Positions 41,050 through 51,369 of a stretch of DNA of 64,000 bases are shown in pieces. The notes under the pieces are model-generated. The model searched no databases and was not told where the DNA came from. It worked only from the letters and a program-made list of their open reading frames with translations. The position numbers and the translations under genes are program-made. Position 1 is the stretch's first letter. Each line of letters starts with the position of its first letter. The stretch spans positions 1 to 64,000 of the IMG/VR virus record IMGVR_UViG_3300050343_000190; one strand, written 5' to 3'. The DNA comes from a virus.

Positions 41050-41279
41050 TGGATTTAGATAGTCAAATAAAACTTGGTCATCTTTTATTAACAGACAGAA
41101 AGTGTAGAATTTGCGATAAGACTAAGAATCTAATAGAAGACTTTTATAGAACAAGAAAGGACAGAGGAGCAGTTCCATCCTCATGGTCATATGAATGTAA
41201 AGACTGTACTATAAAGAGAATTGTTGAAAGTAGAAAAAAACAAACGCCATTTGTTGATTGGTTATATCCAGACTGGTAG
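41049..41279 (+). CDS. Small zinc-ribbon-like protein
   Basis: A 76-residue protein from ATG 41049, whose A is also the last base of the preceding stop. Two Cys pairs, 'CRIC' and 'CKDC', are separated by about 30 residues in a pattern ('KTKNLIEDFYRTRKDRG') typical of zinc-ribbon domains found alone or with HNH nucleases in phages. No HNH catalytic part is present. It is more likely a small DNA- or RNA-binding protein than an endonuclease. Confidence 0.6.
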   Translation: MDLDSQIKLGHLLLTDRKCRICDKTKNLIEDFYRTRKDRGAVPSSWSYECKDCTIKRIVESRKKQTPFVDWLYPDW

Positions 41280-41315
41280 TTCACGCGGCATTTCCCCACT
41301 GAAAATGCAACTTTT

Positions 41316-41323
41316 AATAAATA
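41316..41323 (+). promoter_or_regulatory. T4-type late promoter (AATAAATA) before gp18
   Basis: AATAAATA lies 35 bases upstream of the gp18 ATG in an 80-base intergenic gap. A good 'AGGAG' ribosome-binding site at about 41348 separates it from the start. Confidence 0.6.
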
Positions 41324-41358
41324 TTTCAAGTTAACTGAAACCCTTACAGGAGAAAAAC

Positions 41359-43819
41359 ATGGCGACTCCTCAATTATCTCCTGGTGTATTAACCAGGGAA
41401 GTGGACCTAACGGTAGGAAGAGCTGAGAATGTTTTAGATAATATTGGCGCTATCGCAGGACCCTTCCCTATTGGTCCCGTGGAAGATCCAACTGATGTGG
41501 CCACCGAGCAAGAACTCATCACAGAGTTCGGCAAACCAAGTAATAATAACAACCAGTATGAGTACTGGCTTGCAGCATCATCTTTCCTTTCATACGGCGG
41601 CGTACTGAAAGTTGTAAGAACTGATGGCGATAACCTGAAGAACGCATACCGAGGATTTGGTGCTTCAGGTTCTGCACCAAAAGTAAAAAATTACGAAGAC
41701 TATCAAGATAACCAGTCTGCAGATTCTGTAGATTGGGCATTCGCTGCCAAGAACCCAGGAGAATGGGCAAATGGTATTAAAGTCTGCGTTATCGACGATT
41801 TAGCAGACCAAAGACTAACTGTTAATAATGCTAACCTAGATGGTTTTAGCGTTGGAACAGGTATTACTTACACCCTATCAGGTGTAACAGTTCCAAATGC
41901 TTCTAATGGTACTACCTCTACATTTGATGGTTTCTTAAAAGGTATCATTACAGGTAAAGATGAATCAAATAAAACCATTGATGTAAAAATTACATCAAGA
42001 GTTTCCGTTGGTTCTACAGCAAGCGTAGTTGCAAGATCTCAGACAACAGTTGGTATTCATACTGTTGCAGATTCAGTTATTACTGTTGGATCTACTGCTG
42101 GTATATCTACATCTTCTGCTCTCACCGCAGAATTTGGAGATGGAACAGGATTCTTTAGTGTAGTCAGTGTTCTTTCTGGTAACAGAGTAACATTGGGAAG
42201 CACAATTGGTAGTAGTGTTGCTGCAGGCGTTGCAGTTACATTCTCTAATCTGATTTCTAATGCAGGTTCGATCACTGCTATTAACTATGCAGAAGGAGTA
42301 ACAGGATCTGCATTCCCATCTAGTGGAGTAATTTACTCACATTCAAGTGATGGTACATCGTCCGTTCCTTTCAGCATCACAAATGCAGTTGATTGGTATG
42401 ATCAACAGACACTTGGATTAACAAATTCCACAGTTTTCTGGAAGAACATCGCACCAAAAGCCAGTTACAAGTAGACATTCTACTGAAAGATCTGGTAAAG
42501 GAGATGCTCTCCACATTGCTGTCTATGATGATGAAGGAAAAGTAACAGGAATTCAAGGAAATCTTCTTGAGAAGCATACTTTCCTCTCTAAGGCTACAGA
42601 TACAATTTCTGCAGTCAATTCTCCCCTGAAGGTATTCTATAAGGATTATCTCGCAGATAGATCCGAATACATTTTTGCAGGAGCAAATCTCGGTGATGAG
42701 AATGATTCCTTTAACGGAACAACAATTACTGCTATTGATTTCCAAACAAATACAACAGGAACTGCTTCAGCAAATACAACTGCACAATGGTCTGGAATCT
42801 CTACAGGATCTGGTTCTTGGAACACATTAGCACAAGGAATTTCCTTTAATGCTATTGGTGCTGCAACTTATGATCTTACAGGTGGTCAAGATTATGGTGC
42901 ATCACAAGGAATGCAAGCAACTCTTAGTGATGTAATTTCTGGATATTCTTTACTAACAAATAAAGATGAAGTAGAGGTTGACTTTGTACTTGGCGGTCCT
43001 GGACTTGCACAAGAAGATGAGTCTAGAGCAAAAGCAAACTATCTGATTTCCCTGGTTAACCAGAGAAAGGATTGCATGGCAACAATTTCTCCTCATAAAG
43101 CAAATGTTGTTGATGTTGCAAATTCTGATACTGCAACAGATAATGTTATCGCATTCTATTCGTCACTAACATCTTCATCGTATGCTGTATTCGATACTGG
43201 ATACAAGTACATGTATGATAGATTTAATGATAAGTTCCGTTATGTTCCAACCAACGGAGACGTTGGTGGTTTGATGGTAAGAACTAATCTTATCGCTTAT
43301 CCATGGTTCTCCCCCGCTGGTCTTCAGAGAGGACAACTTAATAATGCAATCAAACTTGCATTTAATCCATCCAAGGCTCAAAGAGATAGACTCTATCCAA
43401 GAAGAATTAACTCCATTGTTAATCAGTCTGGTTCAGGAATTCTGTTGTTCGGTGATAAGACCGCACTTGCTGTTTCTTCCGCATTCGATCGTATCAATGT
43501 TCGTCGTCTCTTCCTCACAGTTGAGCAAGCACTGCAAAAAGCAGCAGAGTCACAACTCTTTGAACTTAATGATCAGATCACAAGAGCAAACTTTGTTAAT
43601 ATCGTAGAACCTTATCTCCGCGATATTCAAGCAAAGAGAGGTATTTATGATTATCTGGTTATTTGTGATAAAACAAATAACACTCCAGATGTCATTGATA
43701 ATAATGAGTTTAGAGCAGACATCTTCCTGAAGCCTGCTAAATCAATCAACTTCGTTACACTTACTTTCGTTGCTACGAGAACAGGTGTAAGTTTTGAAGA
43801 AGTTGCTGGTAGAGTTTAA
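41359..43819 (+). CDS. gp18: Tail sheath protein gp18 (one frameshift)
   Basis: Contractile tail sheath. The N-terminus 'MATPQLSPGVLTREVDLTVG' and 'SFLSYGGVLKVVRTDGDNL' and the C-terminal domain ('DCMATISPHKANVVD', 'AYPWFSPAGLQRGQLNNAIK', 'NVRRLFLTVEQALQKAAESQ', 'TLTFVATRTGVSFEEVAGR') are classic sheath signatures. A single break near 42460 separates residues 1-370 from the rest; corrected length is about 820 residues against 659 in T4. The additional length is a variable, surface-exposed insertion in the first half (about residues 150-330). Late promoter and strong RBS are present; gp19 follows 29 bases downstream. Confidence 0.95.
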
Positions 43820-43848
43820 TTTATTATAAAAAATAGGAGGAACCCCAA

Positions 43849-44478
43849 ATGTCTACTTTACGCACAATTACTGACTTCAAAACCGCCCTTCAGGGCGGCG
43901 GCGCTAGAGCTAATTTATTTGAAGTCGATATTCCAACAATTCCAGCAGTAGCAACTCAAGGTATTGATTGGGATGCAGAAAACTTCCAGTTCCTGTGTAA
44001 GGCTGCGGCACTTCCCGCATCCAACGTTGCACCTATCGATGTTCCCTTCAGAGGTCGTACTCTGAAGGTTGCTGGAGATAGAACTATTGAAAACTGGACT
44101 GTAACCGTCATTAACGATGAAGACTTCAAATTAGAAATGCGATGGAAGCATGGATGAATGCAATTGCCAAACTCAGTAATAACACTGGTGCGGTACAAAC
44201 CCCTCTTCCTACATGACAAGATGCTTTGTTTATCAACTTGGAAGAGGTTGCTCATCAAGGTAGATTTAGTCAAACAAATTCTGCGTACTATCGATGGAGG
44301 TTCTGGAGTTAACTCCTTTAGAAACATATCAAATTCTTGATATTTTCCCAGTTTCTGTTTCTCAATTGATCTTTCTTACGATTCGGCAGATACGATTGAA
44401 GAGTTTACTGTAGAATTTGCAGTTCAATCTTTTGAATCTCAGGCTCTGGTGGACGCAACTGGCGTTGCTCTGAACTAA
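43849..44478 (+). CDS. gp19: Tail tube protein gp19 (several frameshifts)
   Basis: Tail tube subunit. 'MSTLRTITDFKTALQGGGAR' with 'NLFEVDIPTIPAVATQGIDW' and 'DVPFRGRTLKVAGDRTIENW' followed by 'TVTVINDEDFKLE' is diagnostic for T4-like tube proteins. After residue 102 the frame shifts near 44150, with further breaks near 44210, 44290 and 44340; the pieces 'MNAIAKLSNNTG', 'GRFSQTN' and 'EEFTVEFAVQSFE' belong to the same fold. Corrected length is about 210 residues (T4: 163). It is preceded by an exceptionally clear ribosome-binding site ('AGGAGG' at about 43837), in keeping with very high expression. Confidence 0.92.
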
Positions 44479-44484
44479 TAAATA
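44477..44484 (+). promoter_or_regulatory. T4-type late promoter (AATAAATA) before gp20
   Basis: AATAAATA overlaps the gp19 stop and lies 25 bases before the gp20 ATG. Confidence 0.55.
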
Positions 44485-44509
44485 GAAGAGATAAAGTTCC
44501 AATATAATA

Positions 44510-46166
44510 ATGTCAAAATTGTTTGGGTTCTCAATAGAGGACAACGAACCACTCTCACCGTCAGCGGTCTCCCCCGTTCCTCCTAATAATGAGGACGGGG
44601 TTGATCACTATCTGAGTAGTGGTTTTTTTGGTTCCTATGTAGATATTGAAGGTGTATATAAGAATGAATTTGATTAATCAAAGATATCGTGAGATGGCAC
44701 TTCATCCAGAGTGTGATAGTGCGATTGAAGATATTGTAAATGAAGCAATTGTTTCAGATTCTAATGATAGTCCTGTAGAAATTGAACTATCAAATCTAAA
44801 TGCCAGTGATGGTATAAAGAAAACTATTAGAACAAGAATTTAAATATATTTTAGATCTTATTAGATTTTGATAAAAAAGCACATGAAATTTATAGAAATT
44901 GGTATGTTGATGGTAGATTTACTATCATAAATAATTGATTTAAAAAATCCCAAGAAGGAATTCAAGAAGTTCGATATATTGACGCAATGAAAATGCGTTA
45001 TGTAAGAACAGCAAAAGAAAAACGAGCAGAAAGGCTGAATAAACTCAATCCTCTGAAAAATGATCCAATGGATTATGATTTTCCAGAGATTGAAGAGTTT
45101 TACATTTACAATCCAAAAGGAAATACTTCAGGAAATATGGGATCTCCTGGTGCAAGGAATTAAGATTGCAAAAGATGCAATCACATATTGCACTTCTGGT
45201 CTTGTAGATAGAAATAAGGGACACTACTCTTTCATATCTTCATAAAGCAATCAAATCACTCAATCAACTTGAGAATGATTGAGGATAGTCTTGTAATCTA
45301 TAGACTATCAAGAGCACCAGAACGTAGAATTTTCTACATTGATGTTGGTAATCTTCCTAAGCAAAAGGCAGAACAATATCTGCGTGATGTTATGATGCGT
45401 TATCGCAACAAACTTGTATATGATGCAAACACTGGAGAGATTCGTGATGACAAAAAATACATGTCGATGCTTGAGGACTTCTGGCTTCCCAGGCGTGAAG
45501 GTGGAAGAGGAACCGAAATCACCACTCTCCCTGGCGGACAAAACTTGGGTGAAATCACTGATATTGAATATTTTAAAAAGAAATTGTACAGGTCCCTTAA
45601 TGTTCCACCATCAAGAATGGATGGAGAAGGTGGGTTTAACTTGGGGAGATCTTCTGAGATCTTAAGAGATGAACTCAAGTTTACTAAGTTTGTTGGTCGT
45701 TTGAGAAAGAGATTCTCTAACATGTTTAATGACATGCTGAAGACTCAATTACTCCTGAAGAATGTAATTACTCCTGAAGATTGGGAGTCAATGAGTGAGC
45801 ATATTCAATATGACTTCCTATATGATAATCACTTCTCTGAACTGAAAGAAGCAGAATTGATGAATGAGAGACTTGCTATTGTTGCAACTGCAGAACCATA
45901 TGTTGGTAAGTATTTCTCACAAGATTATCTGAGACGAAAAGATTCTTGCGTCAAACTGATGATTGAAATTCTTGAACAGGATAAACTTGATTGAAAATGA
46001 AATTGCGGCAGGACTTATTCCAGATCCTACTGCTCCGGTTGATCCCGAAACAGGAATGCCTATAGATGATTCTACGAATGGTAATATGGGGGTTGTTCCT
46101 GTTGAACCAGAAATAGATGGATCTTCAACCGAGGCACCAGAAATGCCTAAGGGTGGAGAGATATAA
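44510..46166 (+). CDS. gp20: Portal vertex protein gp20 (multiple frameshifts)
   Basis: Dodecameric portal at the packaging vertex and initiator of prohead assembly. The ATG at 44510 begins 'MSKLFGFSIED'. Conserved blocks follow across several frames: 'YREMALHPECDSAIEDIVNE' (about 44690), 'KKAHEIYRNWYVDGR' (about 44872, corrected), 'AITYCTSGLVDRNKG' (about 45175), 'SLVIYRLSRAPERRIFYIDV' (45290), 'RGTEITTLPGGQNLGEITDI' and 'LNVPPSRMDGEGGFNLGRSS' (about 45600). The acidic C-terminal tail 'PDPTAPVDPETGMPID' ends at 46166. Breaks fall near 44640, 44845, 44930, 45150, 45230, 45255, 45960 and 45990. Corrected length is about 550 residues (T4: 524). Confidence 0.93.
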
Positions 46167-46174
46167 TATAAATA
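46167..46174 (+). promoter_or_regulatory. T4-type late promoter (perfect TATAAATA)
   Basis: An exact TATAAATA begins at the base after the gp20 stop and lies 29 bases before the ATG at 46204. Confidence 0.7.
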
Positions 46175-46203
46175 AATTGTAATCGTAGTACAGAATTATT
46201 AAC

Positions 46204-46386
46204 ATGGATGAATTAATGGATATGATTGTGAGTGATGAGTCCCCCTCACAGATTACAGATGCTATCAAAGATCTTCTTTTCGCTAAGAGCGCAGAAAAAG
46301 TTGATGCATTTAAACCTGTTGTGGCAAATTCTTATGTAGATTCTAAAGAAGATGAAATTTCTTCAGAAGAAGAAAGTGGAGAATGA
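46204..46386 (+). CDS. Small acidic prohead-core candidate (gp67 position)
   Basis: A 60-residue acidic protein: 'MDELMDMIVSDESPSQITDA', 'IKDLLFAKSAEKVDAFKPVV', then a Glu/Ser-rich tail. In T4 the small prohead core protein gp67 and gp68 lie between gp20 and gp21, and cyanophages have a short acidic protein at this site. Identity with gp67 is suggested by position, size and charge, not by clear similarity. Confidence 0.55.
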   Translation: MDELMDMIVSDESPSQITDAIKDLLFAKSAEKVDAFKPVVANSYVDSKEDEISSEEESGE

Positions 46387-46393
46387 ATAAATA
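46386..46393 (+). promoter_or_regulatory. Late promoter AATAAATA
   Basis: AATAAATA starts on the last base of the preceding stop and lies 25 bases upstream of the ATG at 46419. Confidence 0.5.
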
Positions 46394-46418
46394 ACTCTTA
46401 TAAGACACTTTTAAGTTC

Positions 46419-46688
46419 ATGTATAGAACATTATTAAATGGATCTGGCGTTGAGGTTGCTCTTAATAGTGCAACTACTCTTAGTAATGCAACCGTTGTTA
46501 GAGTAATCAATCTTTCTGGAGCTGACGCGACAGTTAGTATTGCAAAAAGTACAACTGCTGGTTATGCAAGTACTGCTACTGTAACTCTACCAGACGATAG
46601 AGTTGAATTTTTTGAGAAAGGTCCTCAAGATATTATTTCAGCATCTGCTGCAACAGTTAAAGGTTTTAAAGTAGGATTTACTGGCTAA
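46419..46688 (+). CDS. Small beta-rich protein in the capsid operon
   Basis: An 89-residue protein ('MYRTLLNGSGVEVALNSATT') rich in Ala, Thr, Ser and Val with an alternating beta pattern and a 'TVTLPDDRVEFFEKGPQDII' segment. Between the prohead core candidate and the gp21 protease it could be a small capsid or decoration protein, but I recognise no family. It is four bases upstream of gp21. Confidence 0.6.
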   Translation: MYRTLLNGSGVEVALNSATTLSNATVVRVINLSGADATVSIAKSTTAGYASTATVTLPDDRVEFFEKGPQDIISASAATVKGFKVGFTG

Positions 46689-46692
46689 TCAA

Positions 46693-47337
46693 ATGAAACT
46701 AATCAGAGAAGAAATCGAAGAAGTAAAAGTCCTCGTAGAAGGTAAAGGGTCTAAAAAGTCTCTTTACATCGAAGGAGTTTTCCTTCAAGGAAACATCAAA
46801 AACCGTAATGGTCGTATGTATCCTATGGAGACTCTTCGTAAAGAAGTTGGTCGTTATAATGAAGGAGAATGTTTCTTCAGGTAGAGCACTTGGAGAACTT
46901 GGACACCCAGATGGTCCAACCGTAAATCTCGATAGAGTTTCTCATAAAATTGTATCCTTAAAGAAAGTGGATCTAATTTTATTGGTAAAGCAAAGATTTT
47001 GAATACCCCTATGGGTAAAATTGCTGAGGCTCTTCTTGATGATGGTGTAAAACTAGGAGTTTCTTCTCGTGGTATTGGATCAATCTAAAGCAAGAAGGTG
47101 TCAATATTGTTGGTGAGACTTTATGTTAGCAACTGCTGCTGATATTGTTGCTGATCCTTCTGCTCCTGATGCTTTTGTTGAAGGTATTATGGAAGGTAAA
47201 GAATGGGTATGGGAAGGTGGTATTCTTCGCGAAAGTATGCGCACAATCTGAGAGCTGAGATTGAAATAGCATCTCGCCAGAGACGCCTGGAAGAGCGTAA
47301 GATTGAACTGTTTGATCAGTTTATATCAAATCTTTAG
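46693..47337 (+). CDS. gp21: Prohead core protease gp21 (multiple frameshifts)
   Basis: Serine protease that matures the capsid by degrading the scaffold and trimming gp23. The sequence 'YIEGVFLQGNIKNRNGRMYP', 'LGELGHPDGPTVNLDRVSHK' (catalytic His) and 'DDGVKLGVSSRG' (catalytic Ser) are the signatures of T4-type prohead proteases. Breaks lie near 46865, 46965, 47085, 47125 and 47240. After correction the C-terminus reads 'RAEIEIASRQRRLEERKIEL' and ends at 47337, total about 214 residues (T4: 212). Confidence 0.92.
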
Positions 47338-47340
47338 TTT

Positions 47341-47348
47341 TATAAATA
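47341..47348 (+). promoter_or_regulatory. T4-type late promoter (perfect TATAAATA) before gp22
   Basis: An exact TATAAATA four bases after the gp21 stop and 42 bases before the gp22 ATG. It probably drives gp22 and gp23. Confidence 0.7.
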
Positions 47349-47390
47349 AATATAGTTAATCTAAATTAAAAGATAAACGGAGAGTCTCAA

Positions 47391-48560
47391 ATGTCTAGTG
47401 GACAACAATTTACAGGAAATGGAAGCGGGCACTACACAATCCAAAACTGCTGTAAATGCGAATGCTGCTGCAGCGGATCCGATGCCAACGCTATCTAATC
47501 CCGGTCCATCTGCATCAGTAGAAGATCTCGGAGGTCCTACCCCCGAGAATTATAAACCTGATGACGATTCCGCAAAGTTAAAAGAGCCTGGCGCAACGCT
47601 TGCTCAAGTTAAGAAACGTAGTAAACAAAGGTGCTGCTAAGGCAGATCCTATGCCTGCTGGCGTTAAGGAAGAAGAAGAAGTCGAAGGCGAGAAGTTGTC
47701 GCAGAAGAAGAAGCAACTGAGGAAGAAGTAGTATCTGAAGAAGAAACTACAGAAGTTGCGGAGGCAGAAGTTGTTGCAGAATACGACATCGAAGAAGATG
47801 TAATGCTCTTCTCAATGGCGAAGAACTCTCCGAAGAATTCCAAGAAAAAAAGCTCGTACAATCTTTGAAGCAGCAATCAACTCTAAAGTTGCAGCAATCA
47901 AAGAACAACTAGAAGCACAATACGAAGACAAAATTTGTTTCTGAACTCTCAGAAGCAATTACAGAAACTAAAGAAGAATTAACTCGCAGAGCGAGTTGAT
48001 TCTTATCTTGAGTATGTTGCTGAAGAGTGGTTCACTGAGAACCAACTCGCTATTGAAGCATGCACTCAAGACCGAAATGACTGAATCCTTCATCTGAAGG
48101 AATGAAGGGTCTTTTTGAAGAACATTATGTATCAATCCCTGAAGAAAAATATGATGTGCTTGAGAGCATGGTAGAAAAACTTGATGACATGGAGACAAAA
48201 CTCAACGAGCAAATTGAGAAGAATATTTCCCTAAACTCCCGTCTTTCTGAGTCGGTTGCTGATGGAATCTTAGATCAAGTCTCTGAAGGTCTAGCACAGA
48301 CACAGAAAGAGAAGCTCGCCTCACTTTCCGAAAGTGTAGAGTTTGAAAGTGAAGAACAATATCGTGAAAAATTGGAAACTCTGAAGGAGTCATATTTCTC
48401 AGCAAAGAAACTCACTCCAGCAGCAAAAACTGAAACCCTTTCTGAGGGTGTAGAAAGTGGAACCTGAGTCCTACTCAAATTCCATGGCTGCATACCTGAA
48501 GAACTTTGGGTTATTGCTTAAGCAAAAACTGAATTTAATATTAACTCAAACGTAAATTAA
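47391..48560 (+). CDS. gp22: Prohead scaffold protein gp22 (many frameshifts)
   Basis: Major scaffolding core of the prohead, degraded by gp21. The reading frame shifts repeatedly, but all pieces share an acidic, Glu/Ala-rich, helical composition: 'LSNPGPSASVEDLGGPTPEN' near 47490, poly-Glu/Val segments at 47670-47800, and a long coiled coil 'LESMVEKLDDMETKLNEQIE' at about 48160. A segment 'FESEEQYREKLETLKESYFS' follows at about 48345, and the end 'FNINSNVN' is at 48560. Corrected length is about 390 residues, longer than T4 gp22 (269), as usual for cyanophages. The initiating frame (ATG 47391) shifts within the first four codons. Confidence 0.88.
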
Positions 48561-48578
48561 CCACTAGGTAAAAAGCAA

Positions 48579-49975
48579 ATGTTCCAATCCGAACATCTGC
48601 AGGAAAAGTGGGCACCTCTCCTCAATCATGAGGGACTTGATTCAATCTCAAGATTCTCACAAGTAGAGCTGTAACCGCAGTCCTGTTAGAAAACCAAGAA
48701 AAATTCCTTAGAGAGCAATCCGCATTCGAGCAGGCTGGAATGCTTTGAGCAATCCAAGCACCACCAACGCTGTTGGTAATGGTGGGTATTTCCAGCTGGT
48801 GGTCAGACAGTTGCTGGTTTCGACCCCGTACTGATCTCCTTGATCAGACGCTCTATGCCTAACCTGGTCGCATATGACCTCGCAGGCGTTCAACCAATGT
48901 CTGGTCCTACTGGACTCATCTTCGCGATGCGTTCGAAGTACGAGACTCAGAACGGTACAGAGAGCATTCTTCGACGAAGCAGATACCGCATTCTCTGGTC
49001 AGAACGAGGTTTGACCTCACCAACGGCATTCACCGATGTTACTTCCGTTGGTATGGGTACTACCGCACAAGCAGGTAGCTAACCCCGGTGCACTGAACCC
49101 TGTTGGTTCTGCAACCGAATCAGGGATATACTGTTGGTCAGGGTATGCGTACCGATGATGCTGAAACCTCGGCACAGCTGGTGACCACTTCAACCAGATG
49201 GCATTCTCGATCGAGAAAGTCACCGTAACCGCCAAGTCCAGAGCTCTGAAAGCAGAGTACTCTTTAGAACTGGCACAAGACCTTAAGGCAATCCACGGTC
49301 TGAACGCTGAAGCGGAACTCGCAAACATCCTCTCTACTGAGATCCTTGCTGAGATCAACCGTGAAGTCATCAGAACTATCTACAAGGTTGCTGAGCAAGG
49401 CGCAACACAAAACGTTGCAACTGCTGGTGAGTTTGACCTCGACATCGACTCCAACGGACGTTGGTCTGTTGAGAAGTTCAAAGGTCTTCTGTTCCAAATC
49501 GAAAGAGATGCGAACGCAATCGCACAAAGAACTCGTAGAGGAAAGGGCAACGTAATCATGTGCTCCGCTGACGTTGCTTCCGCACTTGCACCATGGCTGG
49601 TGTACTTGATTACACCCCTGCACTCAACGCTAACCTTGAACGTTGATGACACTGGTAACACCTTCGCTGGTGTTCTGCAAGGTAAGTATCGCGTATACAT
49701 CGATCCTTATTCTGCAAACAACGCTGCTAACCAGTACTACGTTGTTGGTTATAAGGGTACTTCCCCTTATGACGCAGGTCTATTCTACTGCCCATACGTT
49801 CCCCTTCAGATGGTTCGTGCAGTTGGAGAGAACACCTTCCAGCCCAAAATCGGCTTTAAGACTCGCTACGGCATGGTTGCTAACCCCTTCGCACAAGGAA
49901 CCACAGTTGGCGCTGGTGCTCTTAACCAATGCTAACCGCTACTACCGTCGCGTTGCAGTTAAGAACCTCATGTGA
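48579..49975 (+). CDS. gp23: Major capsid protein gp23 (frameshifts in N-terminal half)
   Basis: HK97-fold hexamer capsid protein. 'MFQSEHLQEKWAPLLNHEGL' starts it. 'RRSMPNLVAYDLAGVQPMSG' followed by 'PTGLIFAMRSKYE' is the hallmark gp23 motif (T4: 'RRAIPNLIAFDICGVQPMNS'). 'KAEYSLELAQDLKAIHGLNA' and 'EIEINREV'-type helices plus 'GKYRVYIDPYSANNAANQYY' and 'GFKTRYGMVANPFAQGT' complete the fold. Breaks lie near 48645, 48750, 48955, 49030, 49075, 49165 and 49930. Corrected length is about 465 residues, shorter than T4's 521. GC content is visibly higher than in neighbouring genes, as often seen for highly expressed gp23. A strong terminator follows. Confidence 0.95.
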
Positions 49976-50013
49976 TCAAGTGGTTGCTGCGGAAGCGGTT
50001 GCCCCACATTGCA

Positions 50014-50021
50014 AATAAATA
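50014..50021 (+). promoter_or_regulatory. Late-promoter-like AATAAATA between gp23 and its terminator
   Basis: AATAAATA lies 39 bases after the gp23 stop and about 39 bases before the terminator stem, with no gene between them apart from a possible 23-codon frame from ATG 50038. It may be a chance match or may start a short transcript. Confidence 0.35.
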
Positions 50022-50059
50022 GTTAAAAATCTTGTTATGAAAATTCACAAGGTTACCGA

Positions 50060-50094
50060 GAGGGTCCTTACATTGGTGGGGACCCTCTTTTTTT
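50060..50094 (+). terminator. Rho-independent terminator after gp23
   Basis: A perfect 8-bp inverted repeat GAGGGTCC / GGACCCTC (50060-50067 and 50080-50087) with a 12-base loop is followed by seven T residues. It ends the capsid operon. Confidence 0.9.
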
Positions 50095-50096
50095 AT

Positions 50097-50103
50097 CTAA
50101 ATA
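50097..50103 (+). promoter_or_regulatory. Late promoter CTAAATA
   Basis: CTAAATA just after the terminator T-run and 12 bases before ATG 50115; the likely promoter of the next virion gene. Confidence 0.45.
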
Positions 50104-50114
50104 ATTAAAAAAAG

Positions 50115-50706
50115 ATGGCATGGACAATGATTTTTGTAAAGAAACGATACTCAAATAGACAGAATAGAAACTTTCTTTCACCAACTGGATTTAGATTTGG
50201 TTTAACTAGAAGCACCTAAGTAGCATTTTTTGCAATCAGTGCAAATATTCCCAGATCATTGGATCTTGGAGTTGCAACAGTTCAACCATCATCTTAAAAG
50301 AGATTGATGTACCTGGAGATAAATTGTATTTGGAGATTTAAACTTAGATTTCTTAGTTGATGAAGATCTCAAAAATTATATGGAAATTCAAAACTGGATG
50401 AGAGGTCTTGGATATCCAGAAACGTTAAAAGAAATTTATAGATCTCAAAGTAATACCTAGGAGAACTTAAGGGAAATATCATTCCAGATTTGAAAAGGTG
50501 GACATCTATTCTGATGGTTCTTCAAATTTTAACAAGTAATAACTTAATATTCCAAATTTCAAGTTAATTTTAAAGATATGTTCCCATACATATTTATCAA
50601 CTATTACTTTGATGCTACTGATACAGACATAGAGTACTTTACAGCAGACGTTGCTTTCAAGTATACTATCTACAATATAACTGATAGAATAACAAGACCT
50701 TTATGA
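50115..50706 (+). CDS. Conserved virion structural protein downstream of gp23 (frameshifted)
   Basis: The frame breaks repeatedly (near 50215, 50290, 50335, 50455, 50490, 50550 and 50600). Corrected blocks read 'NRNFLSPTGFRFGLTRS', 'LKEIDVPGDKLYFGDLNLDF', 'DEDLKNYMEIQNWMRGLGYP' and 'DATDTDIEYFTADVAFKYTI'. Together they give a protein of about 195 residues that matches, as I remember it, a conserved cyanophage structural protein found after gp23. The pattern resembles a tail-tube-like fold but I cannot prove it. The stop overlaps the uvsY ATG (ATGA), tying it to the replication operon downstream. Confidence 0.65.
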
Positions 50707-51133
50707 TCGATCTTGATAAACTTCAAGAGATGTGGGAAAAGATTCAAAAATTGATAGAGATAATCTACATGATGAATCTTAAATATCCCCTCTCTACATG
50801 CAAAATACTTTGAACTTTATAATACATTTTCTTCTAAGAAAAAAAGCAGAGCAACAAAGAAAAAATATAAGACATGAACGATATGAATACTTCAGTGGTA
50901 AATCAGATCCTGATGTATACATAGAAAATCCTTTTCCTAAAAAAATTAGAGATAAAGATACTATGCAAAAGTATCTTGATGCAGATGAAAAACTTTCTAC
51001 AGTATGTTTAAAAATTGATTACTATGATACTATATTAGTATATATTGAGAGTATATTAAAACAGATAACTAATAGAACTTATCAAATTAAAAACGCAATT
51101 GAGTTTATGAGGTTTAATTCAGGACTAGGATAA
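50703..51133 (+). CDS. uvsY: Recombination mediator UvsY (N-terminal frameshifts)
   Basis: UvsY loads the UvsX recombinase onto gp32-coated single-stranded DNA. The start 'MIDLDKLQEMWEK' runs into two one-base deletions (an A run near 50740 and a T run near 50782) before the long frame. The body shows 'YEYFSGKSDPDVYIENPFPK', 'TMQKYLDADEKLSTVCLKID' and the C-terminus 'TYQIKNAIEFMRFNSGLG', which parallel T4 UvsY ('YYSGRGDGDEF', 'VLSADKDVLKVDTSLQYW', 'FAIKHIQDMRAFEAGK'). Corrected length is about 143 residues (T4: 137). Confidence 0.88.
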
Positions 51134-51342
51134 TGAATGAAGAATTCGAACCAAGTCAAGAGTTTGATTATACAGTTAATTTGACTATAGAAGATATTCG
51201 TCTATTACATCACTGTGTTTTGAAAAGAATTGAAAATTGGGAAGGTTCTCCTGCCAGACATCCAATGGAACAAGAGCATCTTTGGTACTTAAGAGATTCG
51301 TTGTATAGAATGATATTAGAATATAAGTTTGAAAATATGTAA
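51133..51342 (+). CDS. Small conserved phage protein between uvsY and uvsW
   Basis: A 69-residue protein with 'LTIEDIRLLHHCVLKRIENW' and 'MEQEHLWYLRDSLYRMILEY', a helical pattern conserved among cyanophage proteins at this position. Its ATG overlaps the uvsY stop by one base. Function unknown. Confidence 0.65.
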   Translation: MNEEFEPSQEFDYTVNLTIEDIRLLHHCVLKRIENWEGSPARHPMEQEHLWYLRDSLYRMILEYKFENM

Positions 51343-51369
51343 TAAATATTATTAGATGAATGGGTCTAT

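Noticed and set aside
40792-41279. Homing endonuclease (HNH) next to gp17
   Set aside because: Only a zinc-ribbon with two Cys pairs is visible in the 41049 protein; the His-Asn-His catalytic part is absent.
43820-44478. Programmed frameshift in gp19
   Set aside because: Several breaks occur in a 210-codon gene and neighbours are equally affected; sequencing error is the simpler explanation, and no slippery heptamer with structure is evident.
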